A DNA stretch of 64,000 bases, taken from contig NZ_CP011504.1 in assembly GCF_001028665.1 (NCBI RefSeq), positions 1,240,001 through 1,304,000 of the forward strand. Direction: 5' to 3'. The notes beneath the pieces were generated by a model. The model had not been told where the DNA came from, searched no databases, and saw nothing but the letters and a program-made list of their open reading frames with translations. The position numbers were made by a program, and so were the translations under genes. How positions within the stretch are numbered: the first letter of the stretch is position 1; each line of letters begins with the position of its first letter. Origin of the DNA: Burkholderia pyrrocinia (lineage in GTDB: Bacteria > Pseudomonadota > Gammaproteobacteria > Burkholderiales > Burkholderiaceae). Positions 7,735 to 16,244 of this stretch are shown here, piece after piece.

Positions 7735-8631
7735 GTGTCTATCCTGCTGCAAGGCATCATTGCCTACCCGGTCACGCCGTTCTCCGCCGACGGCTGCGTC
7801 GACCTGAATACGCTCGATGCGCTGATCGAGCGCCTGATCGCCGACGGCGTTCATGCGATTGCCCCGCTGGGCAGTACCGGCGAGAGCGCGTACCTGTCCG
7901 ATGCCGAATGGGAGGCGGTTGCCAGCGCATCGATCCGCGCGGTGCGCCGGCGCGTGCCGACCGTCGTCGGCATCTCCGATCTCACCACGGCGGGTGCGGT
8001 GCGCCGCGCGCGCATCGCCGAACAGGCCGGCGCCGATGCGGTGATGGTGCTGCCGGTGTCGTACTGGAAACTCGGCAACGACGAGATCGTCGCGCATTAC
8101 CGCGCGATCGGCGACGCGATCGGCATTCCGATCATGCTGTACAACAACCCGGCGACGAGCGGCGTCGACATGTCGCCCGACCTGATTGCAACGATCTGCC
8201 GGACCGTCGACAACGTCACGATGGTCAAGGAGAGCACCGGCGACATCAGCCGGATGCACCGGCTCGCGCAGTTGAGCGACGGGACGATCCCGTTCTACAA
8301 CGGCAGCAATCCGATGGCGCTCGCCGCGCTGGCCGCGGGCGCGGCCGGATGGTGCACGGCCGCGCCGAACCTGAACGCCGCGTTGCCGCTCGCGCTGGTC
8401 GACGCGATGCGCGCGGGCGACCTCGCGCGCGCCCGGGCGGCCTTTCATGCGCAGTTGCCGCTGCTGCAGTTCATCGTCAACGGCGGGCTGCCGGTGACCG
8501 TGAAGGCCGGGCTGCGCCTGCGCGGCTTCGACGCCGGCGAACCGAGGAAGCCGCTGCTGCCGCTTGGCGATGCGCGCACGCGCGAACTCGAACGCCTGCT
8601 CGCGGCACTGCCGGACGGTGTCCCGGCATGA
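7735..8631 (+). CDS. Dihydrodipicolinate synthase / N-acetylneuraminate lyase family protein
   Basis: 298 residues starting with GTG at 7735, preceded by GAGGAA. A class I (Schiff-base) aldolase: APLGSTGESAYLSDAEW holds the GSTGE pyruvate-carboxylate loop, IMLYNNPATSG the catalytic tyrosine, and VTMVKESTGDISR the Schiff-base lysine. The true DapA makes dihydrodipicolinate, but this gene sits in an aldolase / MOSC run controlled by an XRE-cupin regulator, so a catabolic lyase acting on a 2-oxo acid is more likely. The gene overlaps the next one by ATGA (8628-8631). Confidence 0.85.
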   Translation: MSILLQGIIAYPVTPFSADGCVDLNTLDALIERLIADGVHAIAPLGSTGESAYLSDAEWEAVASASIRAVRRRVPTVVGISDLTTAGAVRRARIAEQAGADAVMVLPVSYWKLGNDEIVAHYRAIGDAIGIPIMLYNNPATSGVDMSPDLIATICRTVDNVTMVKESTGDISRMHRLAQLSDGTIPFYNGSNPMALAALAAGAAGWCTAAPNLNAALPLALVDAMRAGDLARARAAFHAQLPLLQFIVNGGLPVTVKAGLRLRGFDAGEPRKPLLPLGDARTRELERLLAALPDGVPA

Positions 8632-9332
8632 GCGATGAAGCACGGCCGGCGATCGCGGCCATCATCGGCGCGGTGCGGGTCGGCACGAGCCGGCCGCTGG
8701 CCGGCACGCCGCACGCGAGCGCGATCGACAAGCGGCCGGTCGACGCGCGTCTGTGGCTGGGCGCGCTCGGTTTTGCCGGCGACGAGCAGGCCGATGCGCG
8801 GCATCACGGCGGGCCGGACAAGGCGGTCCACCACTATGCGAACGATCACTATGCGTGGTGGTCCGCGCAGATCGGCGCACGCGACGTGCTGGCGCAACCG
8901 GGCGCATTCGGCGAGAACCTGTCGACGCATGGCGTGACCGAGCACGACGTGTGCGTTGGCGACGTGTTCACGCTGGGCGGCGCCGTGCTTCAGGTGACGC
9001 AGTCGCGGCAGCCGTGCTGGAAGCTCAACGCGCGCTTCGATCATCCGCGGATGGCCGCGCTCGTGCAGCAAAGCGGCCGGACCGGCTGGTACTACCGCGT
9101 GCTGCACGAAGGCTGGGTCGCGCCGGGCGACGTGCTGGCGCTGCATGAGCGCCGCTATCCGCAATGGCCGCTGTCGACGGTGCTCGATGTGCTGTACCGG
9201 CGCACGCTCGACATGGCCGCGCTCGATGCGCTGTGCGATGTCCCGGTGCTGCCGCCCGGCTGGCGCAAGATGCTTGAAAAGCGCCGGACCGAGCGGCAGG
9301 TCGAAGACTGGACGAAACGGCTCGAGGGGTGA
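8628..9332 (+). CDS. MOSC-domain protein (YiiM-like)
   Basis: 234 residues starting inside the stop of the previous gene, hence coupled translation. The MOSC beta-barrel is visible: DARLWLGALGFAGDEQADARHHGGPDKAVHHYANDHYAWW, GAFGENLSTHGVTEHDVCVGDVF and VTQSRQPCWKLNARF, whose cysteine is the predicted molybdenum-cofactor ligand. The C-terminal helical extension matches YiiM, which takes part in molybdoenzyme-dependent detoxification of N-hydroxylated bases. Its place downstream of two sugar/keto-acid enzymes suggests electron-transfer or detoxification support for that pathway, but this is inference. Confidence 0.85.
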   Translation: MSDEARPAIAAIIGAVRVGTSRPLAGTPHASAIDKRPVDARLWLGALGFAGDEQADARHHGGPDKAVHHYANDHYAWWSAQIGARDVLAQPGAFGENLSTHGVTEHDVCVGDVFTLGGAVLQVTQSRQPCWKLNARFDHPRMAALVQQSGRTGWYYRVLHEGWVAPGDVLALHERRYPQWPLSTVLDVLYRRTLDMAALDALCDVPVLPPGWRKMLEKRRTERQVEDWTKRLEG

Positions 9333-9366
9333 CGGGCCGCGTTTCGCGGCTTATCTCGCGGCCCGT
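9332..9366. terminator. Hairpin between convergent MOSC and SDR genes
   Basis: ACGGGCCGCG (9332-9341) pairs with CGCGGCCCGT (9357-9366) in a perfect 10-bp stem. There is no long T-run on the plus side, so termination efficiency is uncertain. Confidence 0.55.
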
Positions 9367-9369
9367 GGT

Positions 9370-10134
9370 TTACCGGGCCGGCAGTTCGCGCACGTCGGCC
9401 GTCGGCGTGGAACCGAACGCATCGCTCAGCGCATAACCGATCAATTGGCGTGCGGCCGCCTCGGGCGTCGCGAGCGCGCCGCTCGACTTCAACTGGTCGA
9501 ACTTTTCGCGCATCGGGAAGTTGTCTTCGCTGGTCGAGCGGATCGTCGCCTGCATGCCGGTGTCGACGACACCCGGCGCGACGCTGCAGATCCGCAGCGC
9601 GCGGTTCGCGTCGAGCGCGACTGCGCGAGCATGGTGATCGAGCGCGGCCTTGGTCGCGCAGTAGATGCTCCAGCCCGCGTACGCATTGCGCGCCGCACCG
9701 CTCGACAGGTGCAGGATCCGGCATTCGGTCGCGGCGGATGCCGCCTGCGCGAGCGCGGCCGACAGCATCAGCGGCGCCGCGACGTTCAGCCCGACCGCGC
9801 GCGCGACGATCGCCGGGTCCTGCGCGGCGAGCGGGCCGATCGGATCGACGATCCCCGCGTTGTTGAACAGCAGCACGATCGATGCGCCGTCGACGAAGCT
9901 GCGCAGCGTGTCGCCGGCCAGCCAGGTCGCGACGGCCGACGTGTCGGACAGGTCGAGTTCGACTTCCGCGAAGCGGTCGCCGGCTTGCGATGCGAGCGAC
10001 GGATGGCGGCTGCGCGACACGCCGAGCACGGCGATGCCTTCCTGCAGCAGTTGTTCGGCGAGCGATGCGCCGAGACCGCGCGTGTGTCCGGTGACGATGG
10101 CGCGCACGTGCGGCGCGGGTGAGGATGCAGTCAT
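9370..10134 (-). CDS. Short-chain dehydrogenase/reductase (SDR)
   Basis: 254 residues from the ATG at 10134. The classical SDR elements are present with small deviations: AIVTGHTRGLGASLAEQL is the TGxxxGxG nucleotide motif, LFNNAGIVDPIG the NNAG motif, and SSGAARNAYAGWSIYCATKAAL holds the Ser-Tyr-Lys triad (YCATK). The C-terminal VAPGVVDTGMQATIR is typical of sepiapterin-reductase-like and benzil-reductase-like SDRs. It should be a cytosolic NAD(P)H-dependent oxidoreductase. It is a single gene, divergent from yceH. Confidence 0.88.
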   Translation of the reverse strand: MTASSPAPHVRAIVTGHTRGLGASLAEQLLQEGIAVLGVSRSRHPSLASQAGDRFAEVELDLSDTSAVATWLAGDTLRSFVDGASIVLLFNNAGIVDPIGPLAAQDPAIVARAVGLNVAAPLMLSAALAQAASAATECRILHLSSGAARNAYAGWSIYCATKAALDHHARAVALDANRALRICSVAPGVVDTGMQATIRSTSEDNFPMREKFDQLKSSGALATPEAAARQLIGYALSDAFGSTPTADVRELPAR

Positions 10135-10591
10135 GGCGGTGAACCGGTGAAGGGATGAAAGGGTGTGCGGTGTTGACGAGCGGCGCGCAGGCGCGGCGGC
10201 AGTGCGTGTAGGGCGGGTGATGCGCGGTATCGGCGTGCAGAGGTGTGCAGAGGTGTGCAGAGGTAGTTGCGCGCGGCGCCGCGGATGTCCGCGTGAACGC
10301 GTATCGTAGCGCCGGCATGCGTGTCGCGCAAACGCGGGGGTGACTCCGCCATGCATGAGCCGCAGGCCGCGGCGTGTGTGGAGCGCGAATTCGCAAATGC
10401 CGTGCGCGTGCGTCGCCGCGCGGCACCGGGAGGCCGATACGTTGGACGAAAGCGGCTGCGGCAAGTGCGCGCGCCGGCAAGGCGAGCGGCGCCGGGCCAC
10501 GTGTCGCGAGCTATCATATGGCTCGCCCGTTTGCGATGCCGGACGGGCCGCGACCGTTTCCCTTCACCTGCTGCACGCTGCGAAGCCACCC
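10135..10591. other. Divergent intergenic region with a 10-bp tandem repeat
   Basis: 457 bp between the SDR and yceH starts. It contains the three-unit repeat at 10235-10264 and otherwise no recognisable element. Open frames here look like GC-driven shadows with no ribosome sites. Confidence 0.55.
10235..10264. repeat. Three perfect tandem copies of GTGCAGAGGT
   Basis: GTGCAGAGGT is repeated exactly at 10235, 10245 and 10255, with a full helical-turn period of 10 bp. It is a candidate variable-number repeat in the divergent promoter region of the SDR gene. Confidence 0.85.
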
Positions 10592-11299
10592 ATGAACACC
10601 ACGCCGGATATGCCCACGCCACGCGCCCTTCGCGAACTCACGCCTCTCGAGGCCCGCATTCTCGGTGTGCTGGTCGAGAAACAGCACACGGTGCCGGACA
10701 CCTACCCGCTGTCGCTGAATGCGCTGACCGCGGGCTGCAACCAGAAAACCGCACGCGCGCCGGTGATGAACGTCAGCGAGGATGAAGTCACGACCGCGCT
10801 CGACGGCCTGAAGCACCTGAGCCTCGTGATGGAAGGCAGCAGCAGCCGTGTGCCGCGCTTCGAGCACAACATGAACCGCGTGCTCGGCATCCCGAGCCAG
10901 GCGATCGCGCTGCTGACGATCCTGCTGCTGCGCGGCCCGCAGACGGCCGCCGAACTGCGCCTGAACAGCGCGCGGCTGCACGGCTTCGCGGATATCTCGT
11001 CGGTCGAGGCGTTTCTCGACGAACTCGCGGCGCGCGCGCAGGCGCTCGTCATCCGGCTGCCGCGTGCGCCGGGCGCGCGCGAGAACCGCTGGATGCACCT
11101 GATGTGCGGCGAGGTGAACGTGGCCGACTTCGCGGGCGCGGATGCCGGCGGCGCGGATTCCGTGCCGCCTTCCGAATTCGAGGCGCTGAAGGCCGAACAG
11201 AAACGCCTCGCGGATGAAGTGGCGCGACTGAGTGCGCTGGTTCACCGGATGGCCGGCGAACTCGGGATCGACGTCGACGCGCAGGGCGACGCAGGCTGA
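10592..11299 (+). CDS. YceH family (DUF480, UPF0502) protein
   Basis: 235 residues. The family signature is complete: LTPLEARILGVLVEKQHTVPDTYPLSLNALTAGCNQKTARAPVMNVSEDEV at the N terminus, then a second winged-helix-like block with QAIALLTILLLRGPQTAAELRLNS. The C-terminal 30 residues form a short coiled coil (EFEALKAEQKRLADEVARLSALVHRMAGEL). YceH is conserved in proteobacteria with two winged-helix domains; no firm function is known. It appears to be a single-gene unit. Confidence 0.92.
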   Translation: MNTTPDMPTPRALRELTPLEARILGVLVEKQHTVPDTYPLSLNALTAGCNQKTARAPVMNVSEDEVTTALDGLKHLSLVMEGSSSRVPRFEHNMNRVLGIPSQAIALLTILLLRGPQTAAELRLNSARLHGFADISSVEAFLDELAARAQALVIRLPRAPGARENRWMHLMCGEVNVADFAGADAGGADSVPPSEFEALKAEQKRLADEVARLSALVHRMAGELGIDVDAQGDAG

Positions 11300-11355
11300 T
11301 CCACAGCGCGATGCGACGCGGTGCCGGCGCGTGCACGCGCGCCGCGACGCCATCG

Positions 11356-11778
11356 CTACCAGCGGCACCCGGTCTGTTCGGATGCGTCGACATCCAGCGC
11401 CCTGCCGAACGCGGTTTTCCTGCCGGTGCGCGCATTGGTGTAGGTCATCGAATAGATGTTCGCGCCCTGGGACATCATTTCGTATCGCCCGTTGATCTTG
11501 CCGTCGACCATTTCGACCCAGGTTGTCGTGAACTGGTGTGGACGGTCTTCGGCGAGAACTTCGTCCTCCTCGTGTTCGACCACCAGCGGGAGGGCCGTTT
11601 TCGATTTCGCGTACCGGACCATGCCGCCCGTCCATTTGACCGTATCGTCGTAGTAGGTGCGCATCTCGAAGCGCACGGGTTTGTCGCCATCCGATGTGAA
11701 GCAGATCACTTCGGTGGACACCTTGGCGAGTGCGGGCAACGAATTGCAAAGCAGTACCGCGGCGAGGATTTTTTTCAT
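11356..11778 (-). CDS. Small secreted protein of unknown function
   Basis: 140 residues with a clear signal peptide (MKKILAAVLLCNSLPALA). I do not recognise the family. The mature chain is rich in beta-prone and aromatic residues (RFEMRTYYDDTVKWTGGMVRYAKSK) with two cysteines, one early and one four residues from the end, probably a disulfide. It starts 31 bp after the stop of the next upstream minus-strand gene and may be cotranscribed with it. Confidence 0.75.
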   Translation of the reverse strand: MKKILAAVLLCNSLPALAKVSTEVICFTSDGDKPVRFEMRTYYDDTVKWTGGMVRYAKSKTALPLVVEHEEDEVLAEDRPHQFTTTWVEMVDGKINGRYEMMSQGANIYSMTYTNARTGRKTAFGRALDVDASEQTGCRW

Positions 11779-11809
11779 GATGGTGGTGTGCAAGAGATAA
11801 AGCGGCATT

Positions 11810-12364
11810 TCAACCGACACTGATCCGCGTAGCCCCGGCATCGACGAGCCGGAACAGCAGATCCTCGACGGCCGTCTCGGGCGCGGAGCCGAGATCCGCG
11901 TTGACGCGCCACCCCTGTTCCGTGCGAACCGGTTCCGACAGGTAGTGAACGATGCCATGCAGCCCGTCTTCGGCCGGCGCGTTCTCGTCGTCCACATCGA
12001 ACCACGCGAAGAACCACGTCTTGAACGCGTCGACCGCCGCGCTTTCGTCCAGACCGTCGGCCTCGATCGCGGCCCAGTCCCACACGAACGGACGGATCGA
12101 CACGGCCGCCGTCTCGAGGTCGAACGCGAACGGTTCGAATTCCAGTTGCGAGGTCGAATCGATCATCGACGGCTGGCCGGCCGCGTCGCCTTCGGCCGGG
12201 ATCGTGTCGGCCCGGCACGGCAGCGCGAGCGGCCCTTCGGTGGCCAGCGTGCCGTCGGCCTGCCGGTAGGCCGGTTCGACGATCACCGCCGGTTGCGCTG
12301 CCGCTTTCGCGAGCAGTTCGGCATAGGGTTGGCGGATGGCACGGAGCAGTTCGGATACGGTCAT
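11810..12364 (-). CDS. Conserved hypothetical cytosolic protein
   Basis: 184 residues from the ATG at 12364. No signal peptide. It opens with a helix (TVSELLRAIRQPYAELLAKAAAQ) and is acidic, with a tryptophan-rich middle (FVWDWAAIEADGLDESAAVDAFKTWFFAWFDVDDEN) and a final SAPETAVEDLLFRLVDAGATRISV. I recognise no family. Codon use fits the genome. The secreted-protein gene follows closely on the same strand. Confidence 0.7.
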   Translation of the reverse strand: MTVSELLRAIRQPYAELLAKAAAQPAVIVEPAYRQADGTLATEGPLALPCRADTIPAEGDAAGQPSMIDSTSQLEFEPFAFDLETAAVSIRPFVWDWAAIEADGLDESAAVDAFKTWFFAWFDVDDENAPAEDGLHGIVHYLSEPVRTEQGWRVNADLGSAPETAVEDLLFRLVDAGATRISVG

Positions 12365-12768
12365 CGTGGCGTGTCGGTTGGGCAGGAAACGATCGGTCAC
12401 AGGCAGGCGGCGCGCCGTGCGGCCGGCGTCGCACGACGGGCCGCTTCGGTACCGCACAGCCGTGATCGTACGGCACTTCATCCGGGCGCGGACAGTCGGC
12501 CGAACGGCAGGGGCGTCTGCCTGGCATTACGGCGGATTTAGGCGTTTACCTTCAAACAACGGAAAACGCACGTCGATCGCGTTCCTGTTGTGCTTCAATT
12601 CATCCGGTTTGTACTCCTACTAAAACTGCGTATCCGGAACAATCCGGATGATTCATTCACAGGAGACAGTCGATGGCACGGAAACGGTTTTGAAGCGGCA
12701 CACACGATGGTCTGCAACACCGCCGAAATTCCTTCGATGAAAGCAGGTTATCCCAGGGGCCCCCACCC
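12365..12768. other. Promoter region of the secreted lipase, with a mini-ORF
   Basis: 404 bp with an AT-richer middle (about 12530-12660). At 12673-12693 an ATG preceded by AGGAGA encodes the hexapeptide Met-Ala-Arg-Lys-Arg-Phe then TGA, 75 bp before the lipase start. This may be a leader peptide or chance. The self-complementary ATCCGGAT is also present near 12642. Confidence 0.45.
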
Positions 12769-14085
12769 ATGTCCTCCAGACGTTTCATGATTGCCGCGGT
12801 CGCCGTGTCCGCCGCGCTGGCCATCGCCGCACCGCCGGCCAGCGCCGCCGCGCCGACCGTGTCCGATCCGTTCTATACGTACACCGGCGCCACGCCATTG
12901 GCATCGATTCCACCGGGCACGGTGCTGAAGACGCGCAACGTCACCTATCACGTGGCCGGCATTCCGACCGCGCTGACCGCGCAGCAGTTGCTGTACCGCA
13001 CCAACAACGCGCAGAACCAGCCGGTCGTCAACGTGACGTCCGTGATCCGGAGCGCGGTCAGCAACGGCCAGGCCATCTCGTACCAGTCGGCCTACGATTC
13101 GCTGAACCCGTACGACGAACCGTCGCAGGTGATCGCCGGCGACCGCGATGTCACGAAGGTCATCAACGTGGGCACGTTGCTCTACAGCGCGGAATCGATT
13201 CCGCTGTCGACGCTGCTGCTGCTGGGCTACAACATCATCGTGCCCGATACGGAAGGCCAGACTGCGGACTTCGCCGCGGGCCCCGAATACGGGATGACGA
13301 CGCTCGATTCGATCCGCGCGGCGCTCAACACGCCGTCGACGGGCCTGAATCCGTCGAGCAAGGTCGCGATGATCGGCTATTCCGGCGGCGCGATTGCGAC
13401 GAACTGGGCCGCGCAACTCGCGCCAAGCTATGCGCCCGACATCAACAAGCAGCTCGTCGGCGCGGCCGAAGGCGGCGTGCTGGTCGACCCCGCGCACAAC
13501 CTGCGCTATGTCGACGGCAGCATCGTCTGGGGCGGCGTCGCCGCGGCCGCGCTCGCCGGGCTGGCGCGCGGCTACAACTTCGACCTGACGCCCTATCTCA
13601 GCGACACCGGCGTCGCCGTGTTCAAGGACATCCAGAGCCAGTCGCTCGCGTACATCCTGCCGAAGTACACGGGCCTGCATTGGGGGACGCTGCTGAAGCC
13701 GCAATACGCGAACGACATCAACAGTATTCCGGTGTACGTGACGTATGCGAACAAGGTGAATGCGGGGCTGGCCGCGTCGCCGACGATCCCGATGTATATC
13801 GGCCAGGGCACGGCGGGCGCGCTCGACGGCACCTTCAGCAGCCAGGTGGGCGACGGCGTGATGCTTGCGTACGACGTGCGCGCGCTGGCGCAGAAGTTCT
13901 GCGCGAGCGGCACGCCGGTCACGTACACCGAGTATCCGCTCGAGCATGCGGGCGCGATCGTGCCCTGGGTGGCCGGCATGCTGCCGTGGCTCTACGACCG
14001 CTTCAACGGGAAAGCTGCGCCGAGCAATTGCTGGCTGACGGCGCTGCTGCCGAGCAATTCGCTGGCGCCCGAGACGCTGCACTAG
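12769..14085 (+). CDS. Secreted lipase (LIP family, GxSxG)
   Basis: 438 residues. A signal peptide (MSSRRFMIAAVAVSAALAIAAPPASAAA) is followed by an alpha/beta-hydrolase of the Candida-lipase-like LIP family. Visible are the oxyanion region LLLLGYNIIVPDTEGQTADF, the nucleophile elbow MIGYSGGAIATNWAA (G-Y-S-G-G), and a late PLEHAGAI segment that carries the probable catalytic histidine. These enzymes act on acylglycerols outside the cytoplasm. It has two cysteines in the C-terminal half. A strong terminator follows. It lacks the shared TTGA-type operator of the chitin genes downstream. Confidence 0.88.
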   Translation: MSSRRFMIAAVAVSAALAIAAPPASAAAPTVSDPFYTYTGATPLASIPPGTVLKTRNVTYHVAGIPTALTAQQLLYRTNNAQNQPVVNVTSVIRSAVSNGQAISYQSAYDSLNPYDEPSQVIAGDRDVTKVINVGTLLYSAESIPLSTLLLLGYNIIVPDTEGQTADFAAGPEYGMTTLDSIRAALNTPSTGLNPSSKVAMIGYSGGAIATNWAAQLAPSYAPDINKQLVGAAEGGVLVDPAHNLRYVDGSIVWGGVAAAALAGLARGYNFDLTPYLSDTGVAVFKDIQSQSLAYILPKYTGLHWGTLLKPQYANDINSIPVYVTYANKVNAGLAASPTIPMYIGQGTAGALDGTFSSQVGDGVMLAYDVRALAQKFCASGTPVTYTEYPLEHAGAIVPWVAGMLPWLYDRFNGKAAPSNCWLTALLPSNSLAPETLH

Positions 14086-14111
14086 ACGCGCCGGGCGACG
14101 CGGTGAAGGGC

Positions 14112-14142
14112 AGGGCGATCCGCTGCGGATCGCCCTTTTTTT
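14112..14142 (+). terminator. Intrinsic terminator of the lipase gene
   Basis: AGGGCGATCCG (14112-14122) pairs with CGGATCGCCCT (14126-14136), loop of three, followed by a run of eight T. Confidence 0.95.
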
Positions 14143-14275
14143 TCGCGCGTTTTGACGTCGGTCGCGTTGCCCCGACCGCCGCCGCACGCATTCCCCTGCG
14201 GCAACCCTCTGCCGCCTCTCCCGGGTGCCATAATCGAGCCTGCACATCATTCCAGACGTCCCCCGGAGAATCACC

Positions 14276-15400
14276 ATGCAGAACCTCGACAATCCTTCCC
14301 ACGATCGCGAGGTAGGCAGCGCCGACGCGACGCAGGACACCACGCGCATCGACGACGTCCGCATCGGCGCCGTGCGTCCGCTGATTTCGCCGGCGCTGCT
14401 GCTCGACGAGTTGCCGGTGCCGGCCGCCACGCAGACGCTCGTCGAGGATACGCGCCGCGCGATCGGCGACATCCTGCACGGCCGCGACGACCGGCTGCTG
14501 CTCGTCGTCGGCCCGTGCTCGATCCACGATCACGACCAGGCGCTCGACTACGCGCGCCGCCTGAAGGCCGCCGCCGATGCGCTGAAGGACGACCTGCTGA
14601 TCACGATGCGCGTCTACTTCGAGAAGCCGCGCACGACGGTCGGCTGGAAGGGCTACATCAACGATCCGCGCCTCGACGGCAGCTTCCGCATCAACGAAGG
14701 GCTGCGCGCCGCGCGGCAACTGCTGCTCGACATCAACGCGCTCGGCCTTCCGGCCTCGACCGAATTCCTCGACCTGCTGAGCCCGCAGTACATCGCCGAC
14801 CTGATCGCGTGGGGTGCAATCGGCGCGCGCACGACCGAGAGCCAGAGCCATCGCCAGCTCGCATCGGGCCTGAGCTGCCCGATCGGCTTCAAGAACGGCA
14901 CCGACGGCGGCGTGCAGGTCGCGTCGGACGCGATCGTCGCCGCGGCCGCGAGCCATGCGTTCATGGGGATGACGAAGATGGGGATGGCCGCGATCTTCGA
15001 AACGCGCGGCAACGACGACGCGCACGTGATCCTGCGCGGCGGCAAGACCGGCCCGAACTACGACGCCGAACATGTCGAGGCGTGCTGCGCGGTGCTGCGC
15101 AAGGCCGGGCTGCGCGAGCAGGTGATGGTCGACTGCTCGCACGCGAACTCGAACAAGTCGCACGAGCGGCAGATCGACGTCGCGCAGGATCTCGCGCGAC
15201 AACTGTCGCTGGGCGAGCACCGGATCGTCGGCGTGATGGTCGAGAGCCATCTCGAGGCCGGGCGCCAGGATTTGAAACCGGGTGTTCCGCTGAAGTATGG
15301 GGTGTCGATTACCGACGCGTGTTTGAGCTGGACGCAGACGGAGCCGGTGCTCGATGTGCTGGCGGAGGCGGTGCGGCAACGGCGCGCGCTATCTGCCTGA
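14276..15400 (+). CDS. aroG: 3-deoxy-7-phosphoheptulonate synthase (DAHP synthase, class I)
   Basis: 374 residues. It catalyses the first shikimate step, joining phosphoenolpyruvate and erythrose 4-phosphate. Class I AroF/G/H landmarks are all present: LLLVVGPCSIHDHDQALDYA (PEP and metal cysteine), MRVYFEKPRTTVGWKGYINDP, GARTTESQSHRQLASGLSCPIGFKNGTDG, ILRGGKTGPNY, and VDCSHANSNKSHERQ. The N-terminal extension resembles the feedback-sensitive E. coli-type enzymes, but which aromatic amino acid inhibits it cannot be read. It has CGGAGAA just upstream of its ATG and appears monocistronic. Confidence 0.95.
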   Translation: MQNLDNPSHDREVGSADATQDTTRIDDVRIGAVRPLISPALLLDELPVPAATQTLVEDTRRAIGDILHGRDDRLLLVVGPCSIHDHDQALDYARRLKAAADALKDDLLITMRVYFEKPRTTVGWKGYINDPRLDGSFRINEGLRAARQLLLDINALGLPASTEFLDLLSPQYIADLIAWGAIGARTTESQSHRQLASGLSCPIGFKNGTDGGVQVASDAIVAAAASHAFMGMTKMGMAAIFETRGNDDAHVILRGGKTGPNYDAEHVEACCAVLRKAGLREQVMVDCSHANSNKSHERQIDVAQDLARQLSLGEHRIVGVMVESHLEAGRQDLKPGVPLKYGVSITDACLSWTQTEPVLDVLAEAVRQRRALSA

Positions 15401-15414
15401 ATTCCGGCAGGTAC

Positions 15415-15450
15415 GCGATTCGCTGCGTTGTCCGTCATGCAGCGAATCGC
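15415..15450 (+). terminator. Hairpin after aroG
   Basis: GCGATTCGCTGC (15415-15426) pairs perfectly with GCAGCGAATCGC (15439-15450), with a 12-base loop. There is no T-run, so it may act as an RNA 3'-end stabiliser rather than a classical terminator. Confidence 0.55.
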
Positions 15451-15596
15451 ACGGGCGGTGCGACGGGTGCTGCGTCATCACGTTCGATGCAGCATCTCGC
15501 GAGTGGCGCTAACATGGGCCGGTGCGATGTGTCGCGCACGGAGGCGGCGAGGCCGGCCGTCGATACCGACAACAATTCACCGGAGTGCATAAAAGC

Positions 15597-16025
15597 ATGG
15601 CGTTCTACAAAACCCTCATCGCAGCAACCGTCCTCGCATCGAGCGTCAGCGCACACGCGCAGATCGCCGGCGCGCAGCCGATCAGCGTCACCGTCGAGCA
15701 ATCGCAGGCGCTGCTCGAAGGCTGGAGCGTGAAGAAGAGCGTGCTCGGCAAGGCCGTCTACAACGACGACAACCAGAAGGTCGGCACCGTGCGCGACCTG
15801 ATCGTCGCGCCGGACGGCTCGGTGTCCGCGGCGATCGTGTCGGCCGGCGGCTTCCTCGGCGTGGCCGCGCACGACGTCGCGGTGCCGATCGCGTCGCTCG
15901 ACGTGCGCAACGGCAACATCTACCTGCCGGGCGCGACGAAGGAAGCGCTGAAGGCGACGCCGGCGTTCCAGTACGCGAAGGTGCCGTCGCCGCCGAAGCC
16001 GAAGAAGGTCGACGACAAGCACTGA
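15597..16025 (+). CDS. Exported PRC-barrel domain protein
   Basis: 142 residues with a signal peptide (MAFYKTLIAATVLASSVSAHA). Residues 45-120 form a PRC-barrel: VLGKAVYNDDNQKVGTVRDLIVAPDGSVSAAIVSAGGFLGVAAHDVAVPIASL. PRC-barrels occur in RimM, photosynthetic reaction centres and many small envelope proteins, where they bind proteins or RNA. The tail is Pro/Lys-rich (PSPPKPKKVDDKH). The periplasmic location is inferred from the signal peptide; no function is known. Confidence 0.85.
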   Translation: MAFYKTLIAATVLASSVSAHAQIAGAQPISVTVEQSQALLEGWSVKKSVLGKAVYNDDNQKVGTVRDLIVAPDGSVSAAIVSAGGFLGVAAHDVAVPIASLDVRNGNIYLPGATKEALKATPAFQYAKVPSPPKPKKVDDKH

Positions 16026-16047
16026 TCGTCGATTCGATGTATCGCAG

Positions 16048-16068
16048 CCCGGCGCGCACCGCGCCGGG
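16048..16068. terminator. GC hairpin after the PRC-barrel gene
   Basis: CCCGGCGCG-CAC-CGCGCCGGG, a perfect 9-bp stem, 23 bp past the stop codon, without a clear T-run. Confidence 0.45.
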
Positions 16069-16244
16069 TCCGGCGACCGCCGTTCGTCGATAGCCATGCG
16101 AGTCGGCGCGAGTCGGCGGGGGCTCGGCCTCGCATCATGGCTCCGGGCGAATTGCCCCGACGATCGATGCCGATGCGGCTGCGCATCGTGTGCGGACCGG
16201 CGCGGTGCGCCGCCACACGCCGTGAATGCCGCAGATGCCGGCGA

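Noticed and set aside
12769..14085. The secreted lipase as a member of the chitin regulon
   Set aside because: No TTGA-N7-TTSA site is found in its 404-bp upstream region, and it lies outside the cluster; its secretion route is open.
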